Shown one piece after another: positions 11,106-20,783 of a stretch of DNA of 64,000 nt. The notes below the pieces were generated by a model. It was not told the origin of the DNA. It worked only from the letters and a program-made list of their open reading frames with translations, and ran no database searches. The translations under genes were made by a program, and so were the position numbers. The stretch lies in contig SADC01001341.1 in NCBI GenBank assembly GCA_004194705.1, positions 62,001 to 126,000 of the forward strand, written 5' to 3'. How positions within the stretch are numbered: position 1 is the stretch's first letter; each line of letters starts with the position of its first letter. This DNA comes from Ditylenchus dipsaci (lineage: Eukaryota > Nematoda > Chromadorea > Rhabditida > Anguinidae).

Positions 11106-11291
11106 AAGATGATTTTTTTTATTAAAGATTAAAATTTGACATTTCCGGACGGGCGAAACTTTTTTCTGTCATTAAAAAATTGTCGCCGAAACACTTTTCT
11201 TGTCGCCGAAAAATTATAACTGGATTTAACTTTTTGCATTTTTTTATCTTTTTCGTTATAATTTTTATAACATGGAGTTGTAAATCATTAG

Positions 11292-11405
11292 GAAAACTTT
11301 ATTGATCCTGACGTTGTAGAAATGCACACACAAAGAATCGAAAGTCTTCACCAAAAGTTAAAGCACCGAGAAAAGAAGGAATACGGAACATCAAGACGTA
11401 TTTAG
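11292..11405 (+). CDS. Possible coding exon, unknown gene
   Basis: After an acceptor (AAATCATTAG, ending 11,291) 37 codons are open to TAG at 11,403. They read as a charged helical segment (DPDVVEMHTQRIESLHQKLK). A second open stretch follows in another frame to about 11,510, so a one-base error near the TAG is possible. No family recognised. Confidence 0.25.
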   Translation, partial: ENFIDPDVVEMHTQRIESLHQKLKHREKKEYGTSRRI

Positions 11406-11775
11406 TCAGCTAAATTCAAGAATTTCTATGGCGAGAACTATAAAAAAAAGACGACATATTCTATCATTTTTGGCATCAAATTAGTGAATATTATGTATGC
11501 AAAAAAATAGTTGATCAACGTCAATAAAGTGTTATTATTGTTAAATGTAAAAATGTAACAAAAAGAACAAAAAATGCGAAAAGTAAAATGAGCCCCGGCG
11601 TGCTAAGTACCCGCAAATCTCCAAGGATGCTGTGCAACAGCCGTAAAAAATTTAAAAAGACCTAAAAAAGATCACATTGCTGGTTACATAAATCATCCAG
11701 GCCAGGGGCTACATAGCCGAATTTTCAAAAGTGGCAGCTTAATTCTGACGTACCCTGTACATATGGTTACTACGT

Positions 11776-12546
11776 ATTTGAGCCCTTTTGATTTGAGCCC
11801 CCGCATTTGAGCCCCCCGTATTTGAGCCCCGCATTTGAGCCCCCGCATTTGAGCCCCATTTAATTTTTTGGGTGGGCTTATTAGTCGCTCGTTTTTCAGG
11901 TTCTGATCTAGGTCATTAAAATCCCTAGAGTTTCACGCTTTTTCAAGATCTGATTTTTAACAGAACGACAGAACAAATCTAGTGGTACATATGCAAGCAA
12001 TTTATTGATGACATTCAACAATTTAAATGAAACACTAGAACAAACAACAAATTCAGTAAGTGTCATTTCATTCTCTTCAGATTCTTCTCCTTCTACCTGA
12101 CTGCCTTCGGCAGGCAACCTAATTATATAGGAAGCCCCTTTGTGGGTACATGGTCCGGGATAAGGGCTGACCCTTTGGGGCACATGGTCCGGGATAAGGG
12201 CTGACTCTTTATATATGATCTCTATATTAGCATCCATCAGATTGCTAAATTTTTATATTTAAAGTAAATATCGATTTTCAAAGAAAAACACAGAAAAATG
12301 AATAAATACAAAATCGGACTTAAAAAAATGAACAGATACAGGCGGTGAAATGACCCGGCGGTGAAATTATACAGGCGGTGAAATGACCCGGCGGTGAAAT
12401 GTCCGTGTCCCGATTCAAATGTTGGCTTTTGCTATGGGGCTCAAATGCGGGAGCTCAAATGCGGGGCTCAAATACGGGGGCTCAAATGCGGGGCTCAAAT
12501 GCGGGGGCTCAAATGCGGGGGCTCAAATCCAAAGGGCTCAAATGCG
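11776..12546. mobile_element. Element bounded by inverted tandem arrays of ATTTGAGCCCC
   Basis: The left array (11,776-11,862) has about five copies of ATTTGAGCCCCCGC. The right array (12,428-12,546) has about eight copies of the exact complement GGGGGCTCAAATGC. Inside the right flank, GGCGGTGAAATGACCC is repeated four times (12,339-12,400). The interior holds one minus-strand ORF. Terminal inverted repeats built from tandem units are unusual; this resembles Foldback-type elements. Confidence 0.7.
11908..12237 (-). CDS. ORF inside the ATTTGAGCCCC foldback element
   Basis: A 109-codon frame from ATG 12,237. I do not recognise the product. It includes a duplicated 27-bp stretch (CCGGGATAAGGGCTGAC twice, near 12,150 and 12,190), an acidic segment around residue 52 (EGEESEENE) and a hydrophobic stretch (FKLLNVINKLLAYVPLDLF). 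It could be cargo of the foldback element or chance. No transposase motif is visible. Confidence 0.3.
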   Translation of the reverse strand: MDANIEIIYKESALIPDHVPQRVSPYPGPCTHKGASYIIRLPAEGSQVEGEESEENEMTLTEFVVCSSVSFKLLNVINKLLAYVPLDLFCRSVKNQILKKRETLGILMT

Positions 12547-13497
12547 TGTTAACGTCTGAAATAGCATTTATTTTCCCCGCCGACTTCATTTTATCTTTGT
12601 CGCCCTACAAACAATCTGTAAATTTTTCAGCGTGAAATTCTGCATCAAACGCATAATTTAGTATTAGGTTGTTCACAAAGTCCGTAGAACCATCAAAAAA
12701 ACACACATCCCTAGAACTCAATTTTTTACCAACTATATTGCAAATATGATATTTAAGTCTAATAATATTCTTTCATGTTTACGGCTCTATATGTGTTCGC
12801 ACAACCAAAAAAGACACTACGCTTTTTTCAAAATTTTTTATAATGTTTTTTTGTTGTAATTATCCGTAAAGATAATAATTTAGAGCAAACATCGTAGCAA
12901 AATGTATTTTTTGTCAAATAAAAGGTTTTTGTGAAGTTATGAAATTGAAAAAACGGCCACTTTTTCTTAGGAATTCATCGAGCTGTGGCCTCCCAAAGTT
13001 GGATACTCAGAAAAACTAGTACTGAACTAATTTATACTCAGTAAAGATATGATGACGTACTGTCGTTCAAAAGCTCATTCGGCGTTAAAAGCAGCTTAAA
13101 TTCTTTTAGGTCATCATTTTGGCCATTTTTGGCCAGGCGCTCATGTACTTTAGTCCAAAACAATTATTTTGGAATTGAGCTGGTACCCACTTTCCATCGG
13201 CGGCGCCATGCCCCTTTAAACTAAGCATCGTGCTTCTATTAAGCAAATTTTTTTTAAAGTTCAAACTACCACAAGCCATTTTTTCAATAATTTATATCTA
13301 CACAGTACAATTTACAATTCCAAAGTGTAAATATAAATATAAATAAACAAAAAAAGTCTAGACAATTATACGTGGAAAGCAGGAATGGGATAGTATCTTG
13401 GGGCTGTCAATAAGTGCTAAAGTATAGTAATTTGAAAATATAAAATGAATTTTTGGTGATTTAATAGACGCTGACGACATTCTTTCTACAGGCTAGC
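12547..13497. other. Gene-free stretch 3' of ARL8
   Basis: I see no gene. The text is AT-rich with scattered fragments of the repeat families, for example CCCCTTTAAAC at 13,212. The part nearest 13,497 is presumably the ARL8 3' untranslated region; no AATAAA was found on the minus strand there. Confidence 0.5.
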
Positions 13498-16400
13498 TTA
13501 GCGGGCAGTCTTCGAGTGTTGGATGAGCCACTGAAGCGTGATATCTGAAACAGAGAATTTTCATGCCTTTTTTAGACTAGTTCACAAACCAATGTTGGAC
13601 TTCTCTTTGCAGGAAATGCTATAGCAACAGATTTCACGATTCTGGATAGACGAAAGATTCCTGCAACAAAAGAAATAAATTTCTGCTTTGCTTAGAAAGG
13701 TATGTTTCTACATTCGCTCAATTAGCTGGCGCTCATCCAAGGCATTTGGCAGGTCCTTTTTATTTCCGAGCACCTAAAAAATTCAATTTTTTAAAAAGTG
13801 AAAAAATTGCGTTGATATAGCGATAAAAGAGAACTTTTTTCACCCCCTTTTTTTAAAGGCATATTCATCACTGTCTTTTCACCCGCATACAGAGGTGCAA
13901 GTATGTTTGCTGGTTACAGCAATTTTAGGTTACAGTCAACCCTTGTTACACCAGCACTCCCCTCAAGTTCGTTTCCACCTAAGGCCCGACCTTTTTTTAC
14001 CTCAATTTTTAAAGTTTTGTTTTAACTTTTTAAAGTTTGAGTACTCGCAGGTACCGTATTTACTCTAATTTAAGCCCCCCCCTCTCTAATTTTGAATAAT
14101 TTAAGCACCACCCTCCCCCTCTAATTTAAGCGCCCCTAAAGAGAGGGGTTGAAAAATTTAACCCCGGGGCTTAAATTAGAGTAAATACGGTATTCACGGC
14201 AAAACTGATGAGATTTCGAAAAAAATCTGCAAAATATGAACCTTGCGATATTTCTGACTAGACAGACCGGAGACGACTAGCAAAAATTTTCAAAACTTGA
14301 GGTAAAAAAGTGTTGGACCCTAGGCGGGAAAGAACTTGAGGAGGGAGCCAGTTTTAACCAGGGCTGACTGTACCAATCAGTACACAAAATCTATTTGAAT
14401 TATTTCAATCACTCTGAAATGGTAGAGTTGTGTCAGATGGGCAAAGATTTATCCAGAGTCTCATCTCTAATATTATTGGACATGTGTGGGTGGGTGTTAG
14501 TGTTTGCCACTTTTGTGTTTAAGCCCAATTTTTTACAAATTTTGCAAATTTGTGTCCAGCATCTCACCGAAACACTCAATTTCAATATCTCAGCTTTCAT
14601 TTAAGCATAAATTCGTATAATTGAAGTTGCTTGAAGTCGCAAATTAAATACAGTCGACTCTCGATATAGTGACAACCCCAAAAGTTAATTTCCGCCTAGG
14701 GTCCCACATTTTTAACCCAATTTTCAAAGTCTTTTATCCATTCTGCTGTTACAGTCTGGTCCCAAATATTGTGAGGATTTCGAGTATTTTGAAAAAAAAA
14801 ACAAATTTAGGGTTAAAAAAGTAAAATACGATATAGTGACACCTGTTTTTCAAAAAGGGGTGTCGCTATATCGAGTTTTTACTTATTTAACCCTAAATTT
14901 GTTTTCTTTTCCAAAAATATTCGGCAAAATCGGAATCCTTACGATATTTGGGACCAGGTCAAACAGAATGGATGAAAGACTTTGAAAATTGGGTTAAAAA
15001 ATGTCAGACCCTAGGCGGGAACGAATATTTGGGGTGTGTCATTATATCGAGAGTCGACGGTATGGTGGATTTTAGCCACATTTTTGGAAGATGTCTTGTT
15101 AGAAACCCGATTTTCTGCCATTTTGTGTAACTTATCTCTTCGGCTACCTAAAGTACAAGGCAGGAACCACCAGGATGGGCTCGAACCATGTGGATACCCC
15201 ACCATCCACTAATATGGGGCCCGAACCACCAAGATGTGGCCTAAACCACGTATATACCTCCCAATCAGTGTTTGGACCTCGTACTTGCTCGTACTTGATA
15301 CTTTGTAATTTTCGTCCTAGAAATTCTTCTTTTTTCTGAAAAAATTTAAACTAGATGGCTTCAGAACAACCAGCCATACTGGCACGGCCAAAAAAATCGG
15401 CGCCGGGCGCCGACCAGGGCGCCGGTCTTTGAAAAAAACGGCGCCGGCCGCCGGAAATCGGCGCCGGCGCCCTTAACGCTAGCGCCCTTTTTGTGAAAAA
15501 TCGGCGCCGGTGCCTTGTCAACCAAGAAAATCGGCGCCGGCGCCATTGACAAAAAGTTGGCGCCGGCGCGAAAAATGTGAAAAATTGGCGCCGCGCGCCA
15601 AGTAAAAACACAAGAAAAGTGTGTATGCAAATTATTTATTTAAATATTTTAAATGTCAATCAATTCGCTATTATAAGTCAAAAGGATCTTACTTTTTAAA
15701 ATACGTGTCAGGACCGGGCGCCGGAGTGTATCAAAATCGGCTACGGGCGCCGAACCGACCGCCCGGTGTAAATTTCAACTCTGCGAAATCTGAAATTTTT
15801 TGAGAGAACTAAAGCTGTTTGTATCATATAAGCTGAAAAAGCCAAGAAAATCAGTACAAAACACAGTTTAAAAAGTCTACTTCTATAATTTGAAAAGTTA
15901 TGAAAAAGCACTGAAAAAAAGGGCGCCAGGCGCCGGCGCCCGACTACGCAATTTTCGAAATCGGCGCCGGGCGCCGGCGCCTCAATTTTTTCAAAATTTT
16001 CCGGGCGCACGCTGGCGCCGGCTCCTCCGCCGGTGCCCGTGCAAGTATGACGACAGCTACATTTTACAAAAAAATATGCCTGTGTCGAGATTATAAATCG
16101 TTATATATTGATATGCTCGAGTGCTCGTACCTGAGCTCGTACTTGCACTTAAAATATCAATATATAACGATTTATAATCTCGACACACGCATATTTTTTT
16201 GTAAAAATGTAGCTGTGGTTGTTCTGAAGCCATCTAGTTTAAATTTTTTCAGAAAAAAACAAGAATTTCTAGGACGAAAATTACAAAGTATCAAGTACGA
16301 GCAAGTACGAGGTCCAAACACTGCTCCCGATCACTAGGATGGTGCCCGAACCACCAGGATGGGGCCCAAATCACCTGAAACTACCCAAACCACCAGGATG

Positions 16401-19042
16401 AGGCCCGAACCCCAAGATCGAGCCTAAACCAAAATGGACACCTCCCAATCACCACAATGGGGCCCGAACTTCGTGGTAACCCAAACCACCAGCATGGCGC
16501 TAGAACCACCAAGATGGGGCGCAAACCACGTGAGTATTGCCCGATCACCAGCATAAGGCCTGAACTTCCTGGATACCCCCAATAATCAGGAAAGTAGCCC
16601 AGAGGAGGGCAGGCGGAAAGTTTGTAGGCAAGAAGGGGTTCTCAGAAAAAGGCTAACAAGGAGAGGAGTACCCAGGAAGGCGTAATCAGGACTATGTCAC
16701 GGATTAATTTTTATTAAAATTTCACGATATGATATAGGCGCCGGTAGACGCCTGTTGTCTCTAGTATCTATTATTATCATATATGTACATGTATTTTAAC
16801 AATTCTTAACTACAAACTGACCAGAACAGGTATTGCTTCCAATTGGGTTTATCAACAACTGCATTAGTTCATTGCGAGAGCCTTCAAGCTTGTCTTCATC
16901 CGCAGCATCCACCATAAACACTAAAAACACCCGATAAAAAAAATTTAAACGAAATATTTGAAAAATACCAATTGCATTGACACCTCGACAATAACGCTCC
17001 CACATTGAACGGAACCTTGGCTGGCCTTGAAAATTAGTTAAAAAATATTTAAAAAAATCCATTCTACCGCAATACTTTTATGATTGTAACTTTATATTTC
17101 AAGAAACACAAAAGGATTTAGAGAACACTTTTCTAGCTTTTTGACGAACTAATAAATTGAGAAAAAGCCTAGCAATCAGAACAAATAAGTGAACTTTTTT
17201 TGAATTTGTAAAAACTGATCAAAAATTTTAGTCTAAATAGGTATTCGTTACTTATTGGGTTGGGAGGCAGGCTTTTTTTTGCCCCGAGAATAGTGTTTAA
17301 ACGTCTTCTAAGTAATTTCATATACTCAAATCGATAAAAAAATTATTTTCTGACATCTTTCTACATAAATGTATTGAAAAAAAATTTTTTGACCAAAAGG
17401 AGACTTTGGACTTGAACCACCAAGGTAATCACCTGATATTAAGGTATGCTACCCGTTTTGATCACTGGAGCTAGACATAAACAGCCTCTTATTGTATTTT
17501 TGTTGAAGAGTATTGCTCGGAATCAAGTCTAAGGTAAGTGCGCGCATCTTTAACTCTCTGCGTCACCTTCGGAGCTTGGGGGCTTGTGGTTGAGATGCGC
17601 ACACCCACATACCTTAGACACAAATCACTCGAAAGTGACTCTGGATGCATGAAAAAGTATGCATACCACAATTTTTTCATGCAGTGGGCCTCAGTTAACA
17701 AAAATATGTTCAAATTCCATATTTTTGGGCATCTAGGTACCCTATAAGGTTGGTTGGCCTTGCGGGACCAGGGCAAAAAGTGGAAATTTTGGTCACATTT
17801 TGGTCACAAAAATCCATTTTTCATGTAGTAAAGTATAACAAAACAACTTTTTCATCGTTTTTAGCAAATAAAAATCTACCTAGTAGACGTTTAAAGGACC
17901 ATACTTGTTGATGCAAATGAGAATTTGACGAATTCAAATGCGCGCGGGACACTTCTCTTTTGTCTCTCACTATACTCTTTTGAGTCGCTCAAAATAACTC
18001 CAAAGAGTAGTACAGTGCGAGACGAAAGAGAAGTGTCCGCGAGAATTTGAATTTGTCAAATTCTCATTTGCATCAACAAGTATGGTCCTTTAAACAATAT
18101 TCTTGAACTAGTAAAAAAATCCGGTGCAACCTAATACGTGCCGAGATCTTTGATTTTTTCCATTAAAACAAGCAAAAAAAGTGCGCTATACATTTCTTCT
18201 TGATCTTTCCTTCTCCCCAAACCATCCCTCGCCCCAAGCTGGTGTCATATAAGCTACCCCAATAATTTTTACATCTTGGCTTAAGGTACGTTCACATAAA
18301 AGTGTCGACCAAGCGTTCTTTTAACGCGGGAAGAGCTGTACTTTTTTTTTCTTGACCAAAACTTTTTTTCTGTTGGTATCATTTTGTAGCTAAGATTCAG
18401 GGCTTCAAAATGAAGTATTGACAAGCCACATCTGAAATGAAAAATTGGGGTAAAAATACTTAGGTCCGCACTCAGGTCGACACTCAGGCCCACACTCTGT
18501 GAGTACAGCTCTTCCCGCGTTAAAAACACCCCAAATCTCACACTCAGGTCGACACTCATTGTGAACGTGCCTTTAGGCACGTAGGCTCAGGACGCTGCCA
18601 TTACTCACAAGCGCATTTTTTTAAATAATAGTTTGAGATATGATCGAAAAATTATTAGGGGGTGTTTGTTTTGTGGTATATGGCAGTAGCGACTCTTGCA
18701 AAAATCGAAAAGTGGTCACCTCCAATATCCCACACCTAAAAAATAATTTCGTCAACCAGCAATCATCTTCTAAAATAATTTGACCTTAATTGTGACATTG
18801 CCTTTTGTGATTTTGCGCATATTGAAGCCAACAGTGGGTATCATGTCTTCGGTGAACTGTCCACTCTAAACCATAACACACAATTTCAAATTAAAATTCC
18901 AAAAAGGTAAATGACTCACTGCAATCACATTTAAGAAAGTAGTTTTGCCAGATCCCTGGAGGCCCACTAAAGTCAACTCCATTTCTTCTTTCCAAAACAA
19001 AGATCTGAACCAGTCCAACACCCTGTTGATCAATGACAACAT
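13498..19042 (-). CDS. arl-8: ARL8 small GTPase
   Basis: Arf-like GTPase that acts on lysosomes, recruiting kinesin via SKIP/PLEKHM2 and controlling lysosome and synaptic-vesicle precursor transport (family knowledge). Eight exons: 19,042-18,920; 18,865-18,785; 18,735-18,720 (only 16 nt, V-W-D-I-G); 17,025-16,969; 16,920-16,822; 13,773-13,712; 13,660-13,590; 13,544-13,498. Visible motifs are the ARL8 N-terminal helix before [18 protein letters not shown]-loop GLQGSGKTT, switch I IPTVGFNM, switch [23 protein letters not shown] and SCKE. The length is 185 aa as in the family. Exon 5 lacks two bases relative to [13 protein letters not shown] (after TTGTT near 16,853, and in the CCC at 16,845-16,847), so the frame breaks as assembled. 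A probable trans-splice acceptor lies about 30 nt before the ATG. The 3-kb intron 5 is packed with foldbacks. Confidence 0.93.
13932..14372. mobile_element. CAGTCAACCC foldback with nested CCGTATTTACTC MITE
   Basis: Outer ends are ACAGTCAACCCTTGTTACAC and ...GGGCTGACTGT. The second box CTCAAGTTCGTTTCCACC is mirrored by GGCGGGAAAGAACTTGAG. Nested inside, 14,053-14,193 is a complete CCGTATTTACTCTAATTTAA hairpin. It lies in ARL8 intron 5. Confidence 0.85.
14652..15063. mobile_element. Intact CAGTCGACTCTCGATATA foldback
   Basis: Ends are TACAGTCGACTCTCGATATA and TATATCGAGAGTCGACGGTA. The second box (GCCTAGGGTCCCACATTTTT) is inverted at 14,998-15,020. A third inner hairpin (ACGATATAGTGACACC) repeats the terminal motif at the centre. 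About 410 bp with no ORF; probable TA target duplication. ARL8 intron 5. Confidence 0.88.
15160..15265. repeat. Minisatellite GAACCACCAGGATGGG
   Basis: Three to four degenerate copies of a unit near 25 bp built on CGAACCACCAAGATGGGGCC. The same array resumes at 16,328 beyond the large foldback, so the foldback seems to have inserted into the array. Confidence 0.7.
15270..16322. mobile_element. 1-kb foldback with GGCGCC-dense core
   Basis: The left arm (15,270-15,372, including CTAGAAATTCTTC and AACTAGATGGCTTCAGAAC) is mirrored at 16,216-16,322. Between them are two GGCGCC-rich blocks (15,388-15,600 and 15,710-16,040). A separate strong hairpin at 16,055-16,216 has arms TATATATTGATAT and ATATCAATATATAACG. 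It lies in ARL8 intron 5. No transposase was found; open frames across the GC blocks follow from low complexity. Confidence 0.8.
16328..16580. repeat. Minisatellite GAACCACCAGGATGGGGC (second part)
   Basis: About nine imperfect units of 22-27 bp with the consensus CGAACCACCAGGATGGGGC. It continues the array at 15,160-15,265. Confidence 0.75.
17290..17890. repeat. Large palindrome with GC-hairpin core (copy 1)
   Basis: Outer arms GTTTAAACGTCTTCTAAGTA and TACCTAGTAGACGTTTAAA. Inner arms TCTAAGGTAAGTGCGCGCAT and ATGCGCACACCCACATACCT flank a GC-rich centre at 17,550-17,590. Copies 2 and 3 are at 34,920-35,935 and 38,645-39,342; a core-only copy is at 53,985-54,100. ARL8 intron 3. Confidence 0.7.
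17889..18095. repeat. TTTAAAGGACCATACTTG hairpin MITE
   Basis: Nearly perfect arms of about 95 bp: TTTAAAGGACCATACTTGTT and AACAAGTATGGTCCTTTAAA. It abuts the previous palindrome. Confidence 0.85.
18283..18577. repeat. GGTACGTTCACA foldback
   Basis: Ends AAGGTACGTTCACA and TGTGAACGTGCCTT. Inner arms AACGCGGGAAGAGCTGTAC and GTACAGCTCTTCCCGCGTT. Related elements lie at 31,625-31,985 and 58,190-58,625, sharing GTAGCTAAGATTCAG. Confidence 0.8.
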
Positions 19043-20160
19043 ATTAACTAGTGGTTTTTCAGCTGTTTTATCTGCAATAAAAATTTGTTAAAAACTAGTT
19101 GATTATCAAAACAATTCTTAAAAATCAGCAAATAAAACATGAGAACAATGCAAAACGGCTGTTTTTTTTCTGATAAAATTTGATTTTACAGCCACTTATG
19201 AAAATAACATCAAAGAGCTGCTGTTGCAATGATTAAAAAAACGTCAGTTCACAACAAACAACAAAAAGAACGAGCTATTTTTTCGATTTCTTCAGATAGT
19301 GAAGCATGAGCATTCATCAAGCAATTCCGCTTGAGACAAAACTCAATTCAAGTTGAAAATAGGGTTGGGTAATTAGCCGGGTAAAATATTTTTGGGTAAA
19401 ATCTCGGGTATTTACCCGGTATTTACCCGAAAGGCGGGTAAAATCTTTTTATTTCCATAACCAACTTTTATTCGAGAAGTCATAAAGAATCAGTCAAATT
19501 CATGCATAAACAATTCAAAATCATCGTTAACAGTGTTAGTTTCCTCGATTTCTTCAATTTCGCTATTGTACAAACAGTACAAACAGTTCAATACAGAGTA
19601 AAAGAATTTCAAGAAGGCAGAATTTTTGAAACACCCTGTATAAGCTCTAAAAGTAAGTGTATTTATCTTTGTATTTTGTTCCCGGAATGGTAAACAAATG
19701 TTTTTTACGTATCTTATCAACATGATCAACAGTGATGGTAAAAAAGGGAACAGAATGTGTAGAAACAGCTGAGAACTGTTGTTTGTACATAATACTTAAA
19801 AGGTTTTGTTAATTGAATACTACTTTTTGAGGGTACTGGACGTTTGACCGCCCATCAAATTGACCGCCAGCATATTGAGACTGATTTTGAGATCTGAATT
19901 TCAATTTTTAAATTTTCGGTAACTAATTGTAGCTCTGAATGTCAGCTACATTTCGGTACTAAAACCTCTGAAAACTCATGAAATTTTAGATCTAAACTCT
20001 ATGAGGCGCTTAGTAACTGAGGAAAATATGTCAGAGTATGACCAAGTGAGCGCCTTTTAAAGTTTAGATGATTTTTTTGCTTTTCTAGAAGTTCTAGTAC
20101 TAAAACTAGCTCGCGTTGGGCCTGTCTGCAGCGAGCCCCATACTCGCGGCCACGCTACTT
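19043..20160. other. ARL8 upstream region, no gene seen
   Basis: A cluster of GGGTAAAT and ACCCGGTATTTACCCG motifs (19,366-19,445) forms small overlapping palindromes. The rest is unstructured AT-rich DNA. An ARL8 promoter would lie here, but I cannot point to specific sites. Confidence 0.4.
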
Positions 20161-20170
20161 TATGCAACTG

Positions 20171-20325
20171 CTTAATAACCTGGCTCACCTACTTACTCTC
20201 CTGGCATGCCTACCCACTCTCCTGGGTCACCTACTTACTCTCCTGGCATGCCCACCCACTCTCTTGGAACACATACCTACTCTTCTGGAATATCGACTCA
20301 CTCTCTTGCTACCCTTACCCGATTT
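20171..20325 (+). repeat. 21-bp tandem repeat encoding CTD-like heptads
   Basis: Six to seven copies of a 21-bp unit around CTCCTGGCATGCCTACCCACT. In one forward frame this reads YSPGMPT/HSPGSPT heptads, similar in spacing and composition to the RNA polymerase II tail heptad YSPTSPS. The frame has stops immediately upstream and no clear splice acceptor, so a protein product is not supported. See findings. Confidence 0.6.
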
Positions 20326-20427
20326 CATGGCAATCTTCTTGCTTTCTACACAAATCTACAGGCAGAAAAATCATACACAATAAACAAAAATACAGTTTGG
20401 AAATAACTTTCCTTTCGAGACAAGATA

Positions 20428-20627
20428 CCGTATTTTCTCTATTAAGTCTCTCTATTAAGTCTCTCCCTCCCTCTAATAACTCCCCTCTCCATATCGACAC
20501 CATACCTCAGCCTGAAGAAAATTTTTTGCAAATAAAAGGTTTTAAAAATCGGGCCAAGAAAAGTGTCGGATCTTAGGTGGGAACGAACTTTTAGGTTGTT
20601 CTTAAATCGAGAGTCGACTGTATACAA
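20428..20627. mobile_element. Chimeric MITE with two different ends
   Basis: The left end is ATACCGTATTTTCTCTATTA, from the CCGTATTT family. The right end is TAAATCGAGAGTCGACTGTA with the TCTTAGGTGGGAACGAAC second box, from the CAGTCGA family. The two ends are not each other's inverted repeat, so this is a hybrid or one element truncated into another. Confidence 0.6.
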
Positions 20628-20783
20628 TTTGAAAGACGAGATATGAAACTACAAAACCATACATTTGGATTGCTTCATGAAATTAATTTTCTAATACAAA
20701 AGTCATTATTTTTAATGAAAATTGACTCGTTTGCAGTGTTTATTTTGATTCAAAAAAATTTACAAAAAAAATTACACAATATT

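Noticed and set aside
15351..15630. Several frames across the GGCGCC blocks
   Set aside because: Stop codons are absent only because the sequence is GC palindromic; the protein text is Arg/Pro/Ala low complexity.
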